Positions 50,545-59,057 are shown, counted from the first letter of the stretch. The stretch: 64,000 bases of DNA from Affinundibacterium nitidum (GCF_014284155.1 NZ_JACOFZ010000004.1:1-64000), one strand, 5' to 3'. A program made the numbers and translations. Notes: generated by a model from the letters alone, not told the origin.

Positions 50545-51765
50545 ATGCGGTCTAAAGATACCCTCAGCTTTACCCATCTTGCTGTGTTGTTGGCGGCATT
50601 GTCTATGCTGGGGCCGTTTTCGATTGATACCTATTTGCCAGCTTTCGAGTCGATACAAACTAGTTTGCATGCAACCTCGATTGAGGTACAGCAGACTTTG
50701 ACCGCTTACATGTTGTCGTTTGCTGTAATGACCTTGTGGCACGGTGCTTTGTCTGATTCGTTTGGTCGTCGCAATGTTGTGTTGATTGCTTTAATCGTAT
50801 TTGCCATTGGTTCTTTTGGATGCGCTTCTGCACATACTGTTCACTACCTTTGGGTGTTCCGTATCATGCAAGGTGTGGCTGCTGGTGCTGGGATGGTGAT
50901 TGGTCGAGCAATTGTGCGTGATTTGTACGCGGGTGCGCCGGCAGAAAAATTACTCTCCCTAGTCACAATGATATTTTCTATCGCGCCGGCGATCGCTCCT
51001 ATCATCGGTGGTTGGGTAGTTTCGCATTCAGACTGGCGTACCATCTTTTTGTTATTGTTTGCCTATACAGTGGTTTTGCTCATTGCCTGCTATCGTTATT
51101 TGCCAGAATCTTTACCGATTGAGAAGCGCCAAGCATTCAATGTGGAATTTTTATGGCAGAGCTATCGCGACGTGTTTAAGTCTCCGCGTTTCTATTTTAA
51201 GGCTGGCACTATTGGATGTAATTTTGCCGGCATATTTCTCTTTATTTCCTCAGCGCCCGCGTTTATCACGCAACATTTGAAGCTTGATGCTCAAAGTTTT
51301 GGATGGCAGTTTATTCCTATGGTTGGGGGTATCTTTCTTGGCTCGCTCGCCGCCAATCAACTAGCTGGGCGCTTATCGATTGCGAAACAAGTGGCAATTG
51401 GATTTACGTTCTTGATGTCAGCTGCGACTGTAAATGTAGTCTTTCATTATTTCTCAGCACCGATGTTGCCATGGTCCGTTATTCCGCTGTTTTTTTACGC
51501 ATTCGGTATGTCGGTAGTTTTTCCCGGTGCGACATTAATGGTGCTTGAATTGTTCCCGCACATTCGCGGCATCGTCGCTTCGTGTCAGTCCGCTTCTGTG
51601 ACTTTGCTAAGTGCATTTGTTGCAGGTGTAATGGCTCCTTCCTTGGATCACTCCGTTCTATCATTAGCGCTTGGCCAATTCGGTTTTGCCTTAATGGCTT
51701 TAGTCTTGTGGTATTCTGGACGAGCATATTCCAAGATGTACAGTCACCCGAAATCAAAACAGTAA
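50545..51765 (+). CDS. Bcr/CflA family drug-resistance MFS transporter
   Basis: 406 residues from ATG 50545. A twelve-helix major facilitator of the DHA1 Bcr/CflA type: helix 1 with FSIDTYLPAFESI, motif A GALSDSFGRRNVVLI, motif with RIMQGVAAGAGMVIGRAIVRDL, and motif C-like IFSIAPAIAPIIGGWVV, which marks antiporters. It should expel small drugs or metabolites by proton exchange; the substrate is unknown. It follows the repeat cluster and has a 330-nt gap downstream before the porin. Confidence 0.9.
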   Translation: MRSKDTLSFTHLAVLLAALSMLGPFSIDTYLPAFESIQTSLHATSIEVQQTLTAYMLSFAVMTLWHGALSDSFGRRNVVLIALIVFAIGSFGCASAHTVHYLWVFRIMQGVAAGAGMVIGRAIVRDLYAGAPAEKLLSLVTMIFSIAPAIAPIIGGWVVSHSDWRTIFLLLFAYTVVLLIACYRYLPESLPIEKRQAFNVEFLWQSYRDVFKSPRFYFKAGTIGCNFAGIFLFISSAPAFITQHLKLDAQSFGWQFIPMVGGIFLGSLAANQLAGRLSIAKQVAIGFTFLMSAATVNVVFHYFSAPMLPWSVIPLFFYAFGMSVVFPGATLMVLELFPHIRGIVASCQSASVTLLSAFVAGVMAPSLDHSVLSLALGQFGFALMALVLWYSGRAYSKMYSHPKSKQ

Positions 51766-52095
51766 GTGTAAATTGAAGGTGTCTCTGTTTGCTGTATGTC
51801 GATTGAAAGGCAATCTGTCATTCGGTTTATCTTTCACTTCAGTTGTAACGAGAGATCATTCATCTTAATAACACTGGTGTCCCAAGTAGATACTTCAGTG
51901 TCTGAGTTTTGTTCCCACCTTTTTTGAGACGTGAATACAACGTCATCAAACTGTCATTTTCGCTCGCTATACTGCGCGCTGTCATTGAGTTAATTACTAA
52001 TTCAAGGCTTCAAAAAAAGATGTAAGTCGCTTTTTTTGTTGTGCTGTTTTCGGACTACGTAACAAAAAATTTTTTTAATTTTTGGAATTTAAACT
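51766..52095. other. 330-bp intergenic region holding the porin promoter
   Basis: Contains a PhoB-box-like promoter (listed separately), a 5' leader of about 115 nt and a possible A8/T8 hairpin at 52012-52037 (AAAAAAAG/CTTTTTTT) that could act as an attenuator. No coding sequence is seen. Confidence 0.55.
51940..51973 (+). promoter_or_regulatory. Predicted PhoB box and -10 of the porin gene
   Basis: Half-sites ACGTCAT (51940-51946) and CTGTCAT (51951-51957) with CAAA between give the 11-nt period of the Pho box (consensus CTGTCAT-N4-CTGTCAT). Exactly ten nt later comes TATACT (51968-51973) as -10, the spacing seen in PhoB-activated promoters such as phoA. No good -35 is present, also as expected. 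Confidence 0.6.
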
Positions 52096-53094
52096 ATGAA
52101 AAAATCAATTCTTGCACTGGCACTTTTCGGTGCATTTTCTGGTGCCGCTATGGCTCAATCTTCTGTCACAGTCTACGGTATCGTTGATGCTGGCGTAGCA
52201 TACAAAGATGCAGGCGCAGGTAAAGTGACTTCTTTAGACAGTGGTTTGAATTCCACATCCCGTTTGGGCTTCAAAGGTACTGAAGCTTTGTCTGGTGGTT
52301 TGAAAGCAAATTTCCAATTGGAAATGGGCTTGAAAGCGGATACTGGCGCTAATGACGCTGCACTCTTCGCACGTGGCGCATGGGTTGGTTTGTCTGGTGA
52401 AGACTTCGGTCAAGTGAACTTGGGCCGTCACAAATCTTTGACATACATCTACGGTGCAGCGATCGATCCATTTATGGACGGTTTGTTGGGTAAAACAGAT
52501 TTGATGTTCAAAATCAACAACGTACGCGACAATTCAGTGACTTACATCTCTAACAGCATGTCTGGTTTTTCTGTTGCTGGTCAATATGGCTTCGGTGAAA
52601 AAGCAGGTAACACTGCTGCAAACCGTGTGACAAGTATCGCGTTGAGTTATGTAAATGGCCCAATCAATGCAAATATCGTTTGGGACGATTTGAAAGACAC
52701 TAACGGCAATCGCGCTGCTGCTGGCGGTAAATTGTTGGCTGGTGTTTCTTATGACTTCGGCGGTTTCAAATTGCACGGTATGTACGAAGAAAACAAAGGT
52801 TCTGTTAGCTTGACAAACTTGGCTGAAACTAAAGAGCAATTGTACGTCCTTGGTGCAACGATCAAAGATGGCAACAACACGTTCATGGCAAGCTACACTG
52901 ATTCAAAAGTAAAAACATCAGTTAATGCAGACTCTAACCGTTTCGCGTTAGGTTACACATACGACTTGTCTAAGCGTACTAACTTGTACACTTCATTGGC
53001 ACGCGTATCTAATGAAAAAGCAGTAAAAACTTTGGCGGACGTGAATGGCGCAACTGCACGTTTGTTCAACGTTGGTATTCGTCATAAGTTCTAA
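52096..53094 (+). CDS. Gram-negative porin (Burkholderiales type)
   Basis: 332 residues. A signal peptide (MKKSILALALFGAFSGAAMAQ) is followed by SSVTVYGIVDAGVAY, the standard beginning of 16-stranded trimeric porins of beta-proteobacteria. Later it has GSRLGFKG-like STSRLGFKGTEALSGG, FARGAWVGLSGEDFGQVNLGRHKS, and a C terminus ending in aromatic Phe (NVGIRHKF), the BAM recognition signal. It forms a diffusion pore in the outer membrane. The promoter carries a Pho-box-like site, so phosphate starvation induction is predicted. A terminator follows. Confidence 0.94.
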   Translation: MKKSILALALFGAFSGAAMAQSSVTVYGIVDAGVAYKDAGAGKVTSLDSGLNSTSRLGFKGTEALSGGLKANFQLEMGLKADTGANDAALFARGAWVGLSGEDFGQVNLGRHKSLTYIYGAAIDPFMDGLLGKTDLMFKINNVRDNSVTYISNSMSGFSVAGQYGFGEKAGNTAANRVTSIALSYVNGPINANIVWDDLKDTNGNRAAAGGKLLAGVSYDFGGFKLHGMYEENKGSVSLTNLAETKEQLYVLGATIKDGNNTFMASYTDSKVKTSVNADSNRFALGYTYDLSKRTNLYTSLARVSNEKAVKTLADVNGATARLFNVGIRHKF

Positions 53095-53133
53095 TGTTGG
53101 TGGCAAGCTCGTGCTTGCTTGCTAAAACATTGT

Positions 53134-53164
53134 AAAAACCGCTTAGTTTTCTAAGCGGTTTTTT
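53134..53164 (+). terminator. Rho-independent terminator after the porin
   Basis: A 12-bp stem (AAAACCGCTTAG at 53135-53146 with CTAAGCGGTTTT at 53151-53162), a TTTT loop and a T tail. Confidence 0.92.
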
Positions 53165-53276
53165 GTTTTGTACTCAAGTATCGTGAAATTGTTAGTGAAG
53201 TGTAAAAAGGCTTGCCCACTGCGCGATGTGAACTACAATATGGACTCGCATATGTTTTCCGTAAGTGGGGTGAATC

Positions 53277-53804
53277 ATGAAGAAAATACTTTTGGCGGTT
53301 TGTTTGGCAAGCCTTTTTTCAAGTTCTGTCTACGCAGGTGAGGCGAAACTAAAATGGGGAAATCTTGATAAATTTTCTGACGTTCAGGAAGGCCGTGACT
53401 CAAGAGAGCAATTTCGCGAACGCTTGACCAAGGAGTTTGGTGAAGTATTTAATAGTTTGGCAAAGAAATTGCCAGATGGTTACACACTCAATGTTGACGT
53501 GTCAGATCTCGATTTGGCTGGCGATCTTCGTCCAGGCATGTCCTCCTGGCAAATTCGAATTATGACCGCGGTGTATTGGCCTCGAATGAATTTTAGCTAT
53601 GAACTTCGTAATGAAAAACAGGAAGTTGTGGCAACAGGTAAAGAGGAGTTAAGAGATATGGATTATCTCAATCGAGTGCGTATGCCATCAGGGAATACAC
53701 AGTTCGATTTTGAAGAGCGTATGATTCAAGATTGGTTTAAACGACAATTTGCTTCTGGTACTTTTCCGAATAAGGATGCCCATAAAGTCGCTGCTCAGCC
53801 GTAA
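53277..53804 (+). CDS. DUF3016 domain-containing periplasmic protein
   Basis: 175 residues with a signal peptide (ILLAVCLASLFSSSVYAG). The mature part (KLKWGNLDKFSDVQEGRDSREQF, LPDGYTLNVDVSDLDLAGDL, WPRMNFSYELRNEKQEVVATGKEELRDM, then FEERMIQDWFKRQF) fits the DUF3016 family of unknown function. Preferred location is the periplasm or outer membrane surface. It has its own promoter region of ~110 nt after the porin terminator and a terminator downstream, so it seems monocistronic. Confidence 0.85.
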   Translation: MKKILLAVCLASLFSSSVYAGEAKLKWGNLDKFSDVQEGRDSREQFRERLTKEFGEVFNSLAKKLPDGYTLNVDVSDLDLAGDLRPGMSSWQIRIMTAVYWPRMNFSYELRNEKQEVVATGKEELRDMDYLNRVRMPSGNTQFDFEERMIQDWFKRQFASGTFPNKDAHKVAAQP

Positions 53805-53867
53805 ATGTTATTGATACGACAATCTCCATCTCTCACGAGGACTTGGTTCTCGGTTTGCACATCAAGG

Positions 53868-53898
53868 ATAAAGGCGCGTAAAATGGCGCCTTTATTTC
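53868..53898 (+). terminator. Probable terminator after the DUF3016 gene
   Basis: AAAGGCGC (53870-53877) pairs with GCGCCTTT (53886-53893) across an 8-nt loop, followed by ATTTCTTTG. The T tract is interrupted, so the strength is uncertain. Confidence 0.65.
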
Positions 53899-53975
53899 TT
53901 TGAATCTTGTGTTCTTACCTTTATTGACACAAGTTTCCAAGCCCAAAACTCAGGGCAATTTACTTCAGATTATCC

Positions 53976-54707
53976 ATGTCAGACCATCCAGATCAAAAAG
54001 TGGAGGCGGAAGAGCCTCGCAAAGCCATGTTCTATGATCCCACAGAGCATCGTATTCGTAGCTTCGTGACACGTGCAGGGCGCTTGTCCGATGCGCAAGC
54101 GAAGGCAATTGAGGCCTTAGGTCCGCAGTTCATGATTCCCTATAAAAAGGAGAATTTAGATATCGCTGGCGCCTTCGGACGCGAAGCGCCAACGGTGTTC
54201 GAAATTGGATTTGGCATGGGGGAAACAAGCGCCAAGATCTCAGCATTGATGCCTGAGAAGAATTTTATTGGTGTTGAAGTACACACTCCTGGTGTGGGTA
54301 GTTTGTTGAAATTAGTGGGCGCAGCGGGGCTGACGAATCAGCGCGTGATTCAGCATGATGCCTATGAGGTTTTGGTGAATATGATTGCGCCAGAATCTTT
54401 ACATGGAGTGCATGTTTTTTTTCCAGACCCTTGGCATAAAGCACGCCACAACAAGCGTCGCTTGATACAAAGCCCTCTGGTTGCCTTGTTAAGTTCTCGC
54501 TTGAAAAAGGGTGGATATATTCATTGCGCAACAGATTGGGAAGACTACGCAGTACAAATGTTGGAAGTATTGGGTGCGGAGCCTACGCTGAAGAATACTG
54601 CTGATGGTTACGCGCCGCGTCCCGATTATCGTCCGGTGACCAAGTTTGAAAATCGTGGTCTAAAGTTAGGACACGGTGTTTGGGATTTGGTTTTCGAAAA
54701 ACAGTAA
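53976..54707 (+). CDS. trmB: tRNA (guanine-N7-)-methyltransferase
   Basis: 243 residues. SAM-binding motif [35 protein letters not shown], the [18 protein letters not shown] catalytic motif and [17 protein letters not shown] are all characteristic of TrmB. It forms 7-methylguanosine at position 46 of tRNA. An N-terminal [17 protein letters not shown] segment is typical of proteobacterial members. A 75-nt gap separates it from the following glycosyltransferase gene, where a perfect 10-bp inverted repeat lies. Confidence 0.96.
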   Translation: MSDHPDQKVEAEEPRKAMFYDPTEHRIRSFVTRAGRLSDAQAKAIEALGPQFMIPYKKENLDIAGAFGREAPTVFEIGFGMGETSAKISALMPEKNFIGVEVHTPGVGSLLKLVGAAGLTNQRVIQHDAYEVLVNMIAPESLHGVHVFFPDPWHKARHNKRRLIQSPLVALLSSRLKKGGYIHCATDWEDYAVQMLEVLGAEPTLKNTADGYAPRPDYRPVTKFENRGLKLGHGVWDLVFEKQ

Positions 54708-54732
54708 TCCTATAATTCGTCTTTTCAGGTAA

Positions 54733-54764
54733 GGCCTTAATGTCATCTTCATGTCATTAAGGCC
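54733..54764. repeat. Perfect 10-bp inverted repeat between trmB and the glycosyltransferase
   Basis: GGCCTTAATG (54733-54742) and CATTAAGGCC (54755-54764) with a 12-nt loop. No T tract follows, so it is a poor terminator. It overlaps the predicted Pho half-sites and could be an operator for another dimeric regulator. Confidence 0.6.
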
Positions 54765-54773
54765 ATTTACAAT
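54740..54773 (+). promoter_or_regulatory. Predicted PhoB box and -10 of the glycosyltransferase gene
   Basis: Direct repeat ATGTCAT (54740-54746) CTTC ATGTCAT (54751-54757), 11-nt period, each 6/7 to the Pho half-site. Ten nt later comes TACAAT (54768-54773), 5/6 to the -10 consensus. Transcription would start near 54780, only about three nt before the ATG at 54783, giving a leaderless or near-leaderless mRNA; no ribosome binding site is seen. Confidence 0.6.
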
Positions 54774-54782
54774 CTGCCGCAT

Positions 54783-55964
54783 ATGGCAGATTTCTCTCCT
54801 ACTTCCTCTCGTAAGATCCTCATTCTTAGCGTTTCCGCGGGCGCTGGTCATGCGCGCGCAGCCGAGGCAATTCGTGCCCAAGCAAATATCGACTATCCGC
54901 ACGAGACTGTGGTACATGTCGACGTCATGCAATATGCGACCGCAGGTTTTCGTAAGGTATACACTGATTTTTACATGCACTTAGTGAATAAAGCACCGTC
55001 GCTATGGGGCTATTTATATCACTACAGTAATGAGGCGAAGCGCGACAGCACACTTGAAAATCTCAGACGACGCTTGGAACGTTGGAACGCCAAGGCCCTC
55101 ATGCGATTCATTGCTGAGTTCAGACCGGATGCGATTATTTGCACCCATTTTCTGCCTGCTGAAATTTTGTCCCGCCTATTGTCGCGCGGCGAACTTGATT
55201 GTCCAGTGTGGGTCCAAGTTACCGATTTCGATTTGCATAGGATGTGGGTGCATGACCGTATGCACGGTTATTTTGCGGCGAATGAAGAAGTTGCTTTCCG
55301 CATGCGTGAACATGGAATTTTGGATGAACAGATTCATGTGACAGGCATTCCCATCATGCCAGCGTTCACTCAAGTGTTAGAGCGTGAAGTCTGCGCTGCC
55401 GAATTAACTTGTGATCCAAGCAAAACAACGGTCATGTTAATGAGTGGTGGTGGTGGTGTCGGTGATATGGCGAGTCTGGCACGTCGAATTCTGGAAATGC
55501 CAGTGGATATGCAAGACAAAGCTTTCCAGTTAATTGTATTGACTGGTAAGAATCAACAAGCATTCAACGCATTGCAATCAATGCGATCGGAATATTCAGG
55601 ACGCTTATATCCAGTTGGTTTCACACGAGAGGTTGAACGCTTGATGGCATGTGCAGACCTCATTGTAACCAAGCCGGGCGGCTTAACGACCTCTGAGTGT
55701 TTAGCAATGCGTCTACCAATGATTGTGAATGCGCCGATTCCTGGGCAGGAAGAGCGTAATGCTGATTACGTTTTGGAAAGTGGCGCTGCGCTGAAAGCAG
55801 TCGATGAGAGTGCACTGTGTTTTCGCATTCAACAACTGTTGAGAGAGCCGCAACGCCTGCGCCAAATGCGTCAGGCGGCCGCAAGTATTGCAACACCAAA
55901 CGCAGCGAAAAGTGTGATCACCACCGTCATGAACTCTCTTGTGCACGCCGCGCGTGGACTTTAA
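54783..55964 (+). CDS. GT28-family glycolipid glycosyltransferase (MGDG synthase-like)
   Basis: 393 residues. The N terminus ILILSVSAGAGHARAAEAIRAQ with YKVYTDFYMHLVNKAPSLWGYLY-like context is the MGDG synthase N-terminal domain, which binds the diacylglycerol acceptor. The C-terminal half has MLMSGGGGVGDM and the nucleotide-sugar site TKPGGLTTSECLAMRLPMIVNAPIPGQEERN of GT28 enzymes. It should transfer a sugar from a UDP-sugar to diacylglycerol at the inner membrane, giving a glycolipid. It has a Pho-box-like promoter, which fits the role of such enzymes in replacing phospholipids under phosphate shortage. The sugar (glucose, galactose or glucuronate) is not readable. It is 22 nt before a membrane protein gene. 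Confidence 0.86.
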   Translation: MADFSPTSSRKILILSVSAGAGHARAAEAIRAQANIDYPHETVVHVDVMQYATAGFRKVYTDFYMHLVNKAPSLWGYLYHYSNEAKRDSTLENLRRRLERWNAKALMRFIAEFRPDAIICTHFLPAEILSRLLSRGELDCPVWVQVTDFDLHRMWVHDRMHGYFAANEEVAFRMREHGILDEQIHVTGIPIMPAFTQVLEREVCAAELTCDPSKTTVMLMSGGGGVGDMASLARRILEMPVDMQDKAFQLIVLTGKNQQAFNALQSMRSEYSGRLYPVGFTREVERLMACADLIVTKPGGLTTSECLAMRLPMIVNAPIPGQEERNADYVLESGAALKAVDESALCFRIQQLLREPQRLRQMRQAAASIATPNAAKSVITTVMNSLVHAARGL

Positions 55965-55986
55965 ATAAGTGTAAAGGCAGGGCATT

Positions 55987-56475
55987 ATGCGCATCAATCA
56001 GCGGGGTTTGATTCTCAACGTTGTTTGGGTTTTGCTCATGGCAATTTTCTTTGCTGAAGTCGAGATTCAAATCGAAGGAGGCGCGGGATGGGCAACAAGC
56101 TTGCCAACTTGGCGCATTGAAAGTCATTGGTTGCTCGATATCTTTTGGGGTGGCAGGGCAATGACGGGTTATCACGCTTGGATGTTCCCGTTTATCGCAA
56201 TGGTATTTCATCTGCCATTATTTTTTATGCAGACGTGGAGTTGGAAACTACAAGCCCGTTCACTTGCTTGCATTATGGAGTTTTGGATCGTAGAAGACTT
56301 TCTCTGGTTTATATTGAACCCAGCGTTTGGTTGGGAGCGATTTAATCCTGTCGATGTGTTTTGGCATAAGCACTGGTTATGGGGCGCGCCACTCGACTAC
56401 TGGACGTTTTCAGTAGTCGCTTGCCTGCTTTTTGTTTGGTCATATCGATTGCCTAAGCAAGCGCTCAAGACTTAG
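55987..56475 (+). CDS. Tryptophan-rich integral membrane protein of unknown function
   Basis: 162 residues, family not recognised. Four hydrophobic segments are visible (~8-28, 63-83, 92-112, 136-154). It has 16 tryptophans (about 10%), many in pairs of aromatic residues: TWSWK, EFWIVEDFLWF, FWHKHWLWG. Polar residues in or near the membrane (Glu22, His64, His74, Glu99, Glu103, Asp104, the HKH at ~127-129) could form a lipid-head-group or metal site. The GGCAGGG upstream of ATG 55987 and the 22-nt gap place it in an operon with the GT28 glycosyltransferase. A role in glycolipid synthesis or transfer is inference only. Confidence 0.75.
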   Translation: MRINQRGLILNVVWVLLMAIFFAEVEIQIEGGAGWATSLPTWRIESHWLLDIFWGGRAMTGYHAWMFPFIAMVFHLPLFFMQTWSWKLQARSLACIMEFWIVEDFLWFILNPAFGWERFNPVDVFWHKHWLWGAPLDYWTFSVVACLLFVWSYRLPKQALKT

Positions 56476-56565
56476 GTGTAGTTGTCGTTTATCTTTCTAT
56501 CGCGCCTTAAGCGATTTATCTCATCAACATTTAAGTTCAAAAAAACTCCTTGCTTTTGCAAAAAC

Positions 56566-56638
56566 ACTGTATTACTATATTCATACAGTAACTAATACAG
56601 TGAGTAATACAGTAAATCAGAAATTTGATGACTGTATT
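56566..56638. promoter_or_regulatory. Operator array at the gntR promoter (tandem 12-mers and inverted repeats)
   Basis: Three tandem 12-mers: TACAGTAACTAA (56584-56595), TACAGTGAGTAA (56596-56607), TACAGTAAATCA (56608-56619). ACTGTATTACT (56566-56576) is the exact reverse complement of AGTAATACAGT (56603-56613), and another ACTGTATT lies at 56631-56638. A candidate promoter (TTGCTT at 56550-56555, 17 nt, TACTAT at 56573-56578) overlaps it. Such repeats suit cooperative binding of the GntR protein encoded just downstream. Confidence 0.7.
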
Positions 56639-56653
56639 GCAAGCAAAGGAAAC

Positions 56654-57067
56654 ATGAGTTCATCCCGTGATTTACCTGCTGACATCTTCCATATCGCTAC
56701 CGGCAGTAGTGAGCCTATCTATCGCCAGATGATAGAGCAACTGCGCCGCTTGATTGTTGGTGGGCAAGTGCACCCAGGCGATGGAATGCCTTCTGTGCGT
56801 ATGGTCGCTGGCAGTTTGGGAGTAAATCCGATGACAGTATCAAAAGCCTACAGCATGCTCGAGGCGGAAGGTCTACTTGAACGTCAACGCGGGATGGGAA
56901 TGATTGTGGCCTCACGTAAGGTGCAAGTCGACGAAGATCAAGCGAAGCTTCAATTACTAAAACCAAGCATGCAACGCTTGGCATTAGAAGTGCAGCAGCT
57001 GAAGTTAGCACCCGAGCCGGTGATAACGATGTTTTCAGAAATGCTGGGTTCAGAAATCAAGAAGTAA
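56654..57067 (+). CDS. GntR-family transcriptional regulator, YtrA subfamily
   Basis: 137 residues from ATG 56654, with AAAGGA upstream; the frame extends upstream through the operator and is not coding there. A winged helix (EPIYRQMIEQLRRLIVGGQVHPGDGMPSVRMVAGSLGVNPMTVSKAYSML, residues ~20-70) is followed by only a short C-terminal helical tail, the mark of the YtrA subgroup, without an effector domain. YtrA regulators normally control an adjacent ABC transporter, present here 1.1 kb downstream. Autoregulation is suggested by the repeat array at its promoter. Confidence 0.9.
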   Translation: MSSSRDLPADIFHIATGSSEPIYRQMIEQLRRLIVGGQVHPGDGMPSVRMVAGSLGVNPMTVSKAYSMLEAEGLLERQRGMGMIVASRKVQVDEDQAKLQLLKPSMQRLALEVQQLKLAPEPVITMFSEMLGSEIKK

Positions 57068-57161
57068 GTAACAGGTGATTACCCTATGATTGACGATCAG
57101 CTTAGCAGTACTCAATGCCCTGATCGTTTTTTTAACGACGTAGTTTTGTAAGGATTGAATC

Positions 57162-58103
57162 ATGAAATATATACAGTCTTTTTTCACAACCATGATCCAA
57201 ATCGTGACGATTGGATTTTTGAGCTATTTCGCGACTTTCAGTGATGCATTCGCCCAAGCTCCCAAGCAACAGAACTCACCAGTTGCTACCGACAATGCAA
57301 CTCGTGGTTTGTTATTTGAGATTAAATCAGGAAATAAAGTCGCTTATTTATTTGGCTCCATTCATATCGCTAAAGCGGATTTTTATCCTATGTCACCAAA
57401 GGTGGAGGCGGCATATGCGCAATCTGACACGGTTGCGGTAGAGGCCGATGTCTCCGACATGGCTGCAACGCAAGCAGTTATGCCGAAATTCACTTACGTT
57501 GCACCAGACAAGTTGCAAAATCACTTGAAGGCGGAAACTTGGACCAATTTCCAATCGACTTTTGGACCTGCTTCTGAGCAGATGCAAGGTTTCAAACCAT
57601 TCGTGGTTTCATCGGCAGTTGCCTTACAAGTGGGGATGCAGATGGGTTTTGATCCTTCAAAAGGCATCGACCTGCACTTTATTCAACGAAGCAAAGCGGA
57701 TAAAAAAACAGTGGTTGAGCTTGAAGGTATGGAGTTTCAAGCAAACATGATGAGTAGTCTCAGTGATGAAGACGGTGATGAGATGATTTCCTCACTATTG
57801 AAAACGATGAAAAGTGGTGAAATGATGAGAGAGTTGGATCAAATTGCCAACTCTTGGAAAGCGGGAGATGCAGTTGCTATCGCTAAATTGTTCACCGATG
57901 CAGCGAATAAAGATGCAGGTTCACGCAAGATGATGAAGATGTTGATGGACGACCGCAACGAAGGTATGGTCAAAAAAATTAACGATATGATGCAGAACGG
58001 GAAAAAGTTGTTTGTGGTGGTCGGTGCAGGGCACTTGGCAGGTGAAAAGAGCATCATCGATTTGATGCAAAAGCAAGGTCTTGAGGTTAAACAAATTCGT
58101 TAG
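57162..58103 (+). CDS. TraB/GumN family protein
   Basis: 313 residues. A signal peptide (residues ~10-32, up to AFAQ) is followed by a TraB/GumN domain: GLLFEIKSGNKVAYLFGSIHIAKADFYP with the GSIH motif, VAVEADVSD, GIDLHFIQRSKADKKTVVELEGMEFQ and GKKLFVVVGAGHLAGEKSII with the second conserved His. Members are relatives of the TIKI metalloprotease fold; the bacterial role is unknown. It lies between gntR and the ABC transporter genes on the same strand, 94 nt after gntR and ~90 nt before the ATPase. Confidence 0.88.
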   Translation: MKYIQSFFTTMIQIVTIGFLSYFATFSDAFAQAPKQQNSPVATDNATRGLLFEIKSGNKVAYLFGSIHIAKADFYPMSPKVEAAYAQSDTVAVEADVSDMAATQAVMPKFTYVAPDKLQNHLKAETWTNFQSTFGPASEQMQGFKPFVVSSAVALQVGMQMGFDPSKGIDLHFIQRSKADKKTVVELEGMEFQANMMSSLSDEDGDEMISSLLKTMKSGEMMRELDQIANSWKAGDAVAIAKLFTDAANKDAGSRKMMKMLMDDRNEGMVKKINDMMQNGKKLFVVVGAGHLAGEKSIIDLMQKQGLEVKQIR

Positions 58104-58193
58104 TTCTTAGTCCTTCAGCCAACTATTTTCACTATTTTTGACGCGTGACTTTGCACTCGCTATGGCGAAGTCACGCCGAGTTCTAGGATGCAT

Positions 58194-59057
58194 ATGCAAG
58201 TACCTATCAAAATTCGCGGATTGAATAAATCATTTGAGTCGCAATCTGTCTTGAGTCAACTCGATTGGGATATCGAAGCGGGCAGCATTGTCGGTCTTCT
58301 AGGACGTAACGGTGCTGGTAAGTCGACCTTGATTGAATGTTTGCTTGGTCTGCGTGAAAACAATGGTGGTGACGTCGAACTGTTTGGCGAGTCAGTCAAA
58401 AACTTGTCAGCGGATGTAAAGGCAAAGATTGGCTATGTGCCTCAGAGTTCAGATTTGTTTGATTGGCTGACACCGCGTCAAATGCTGAACTACTTCAAAG
58501 CCCTTTATCCACATTGGAATGATACAAAGGTTAATGAGTTAATGCAGCGATGGGAACTGCCGTTTGACAAGGTGATCAGTAAGTTTTCGGGTGGTCAGAA
58601 ACAAAGATTGGCGATTATTCGCGCGTTGGCACATGAACCAGAATTGTTGATCTTAGACGAGCCAGTGGCAAGTCTAGATCCAGCAGGACGCCGTGATTTT
58701 CTACGTGAAATCGTCGACAGCGTGATGGACCAAAATACGACTATTCTGTTTTCTACACATATTTTGTCCGACCTTGAACGTGTCGCGATGAAAGTCGCTT
58801 TTCTGTCCAAAGGCAAAATCGTGCACGAACAAACGCTTGATGATTTGATGGAGGTCAGCTTGCAGGTGACGGGGCCTGCCTCGGTATTGAATCAATTGTC
58901 ACCTTTGAAAATATTACAACGGAGCTCTTTGCCTGCTGGAGAAGATCGTTTGCTTGGACAGTGGTCAGAAGATCAAATGCAAGCCTTGAGCTCTCGCAGT
59001 GATGTTCGTGTCGAAAAATTGAGTTTAGAAGATTTGTTTATTGAGATGACAAAATGA
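58194..59057 (+). CDS. ABC transporter ATP-binding protein
   Basis: 287 residues from ATG 58194 (AGGA 7 nt upstream; ATG 58188 is the alternative). It has Walker A GLLGRNGAGKSTLIE, a Q-loop in GYVPQSSDLFDWLTPRQM, signature FSGGQKQRLAIIRALAHEP, Walker B LLILDEPVASLDP and the H-loop STHILSDLERVAMK. The ~90-residue C-terminal extension is as in exporter ATPases of the CcmA/YtrB type. It pairs with the following membrane protein (overlap of four bases, ATGA) and probably is under control of the GntR gene. Confidence 0.92.
   Translation: MQVPIKIRGLNKSFESQSVLSQLDWDIEAGSIVGLLGRNGAGKSTLIECLLGLRENNGGDVELFGESVKNLSADVKAKIGYVPQSSDLFDWLTPRQMLNYFKALYPHWNDTKVNELMQRWELPFDKVISKFSGGQKQRLAIIRALAHEPELLILDEPVASLDPAGRRDFLREIVDSVMDQNTTILFSTHILSDLERVAMKVAFLSKGKIVHEQTLDDLMEVSLQVTGPASVLNQLSPLKILQRSSLPAGEDRLLGQWSEDQMQALSSRSDVRVEKLSLEDLFIEMTK

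Noticed and set aside
52012-52037. Attenuator hairpin in the porin leader
   Set aside because: The stem is almost only A-T pairs and so weak; not reported as a terminator.
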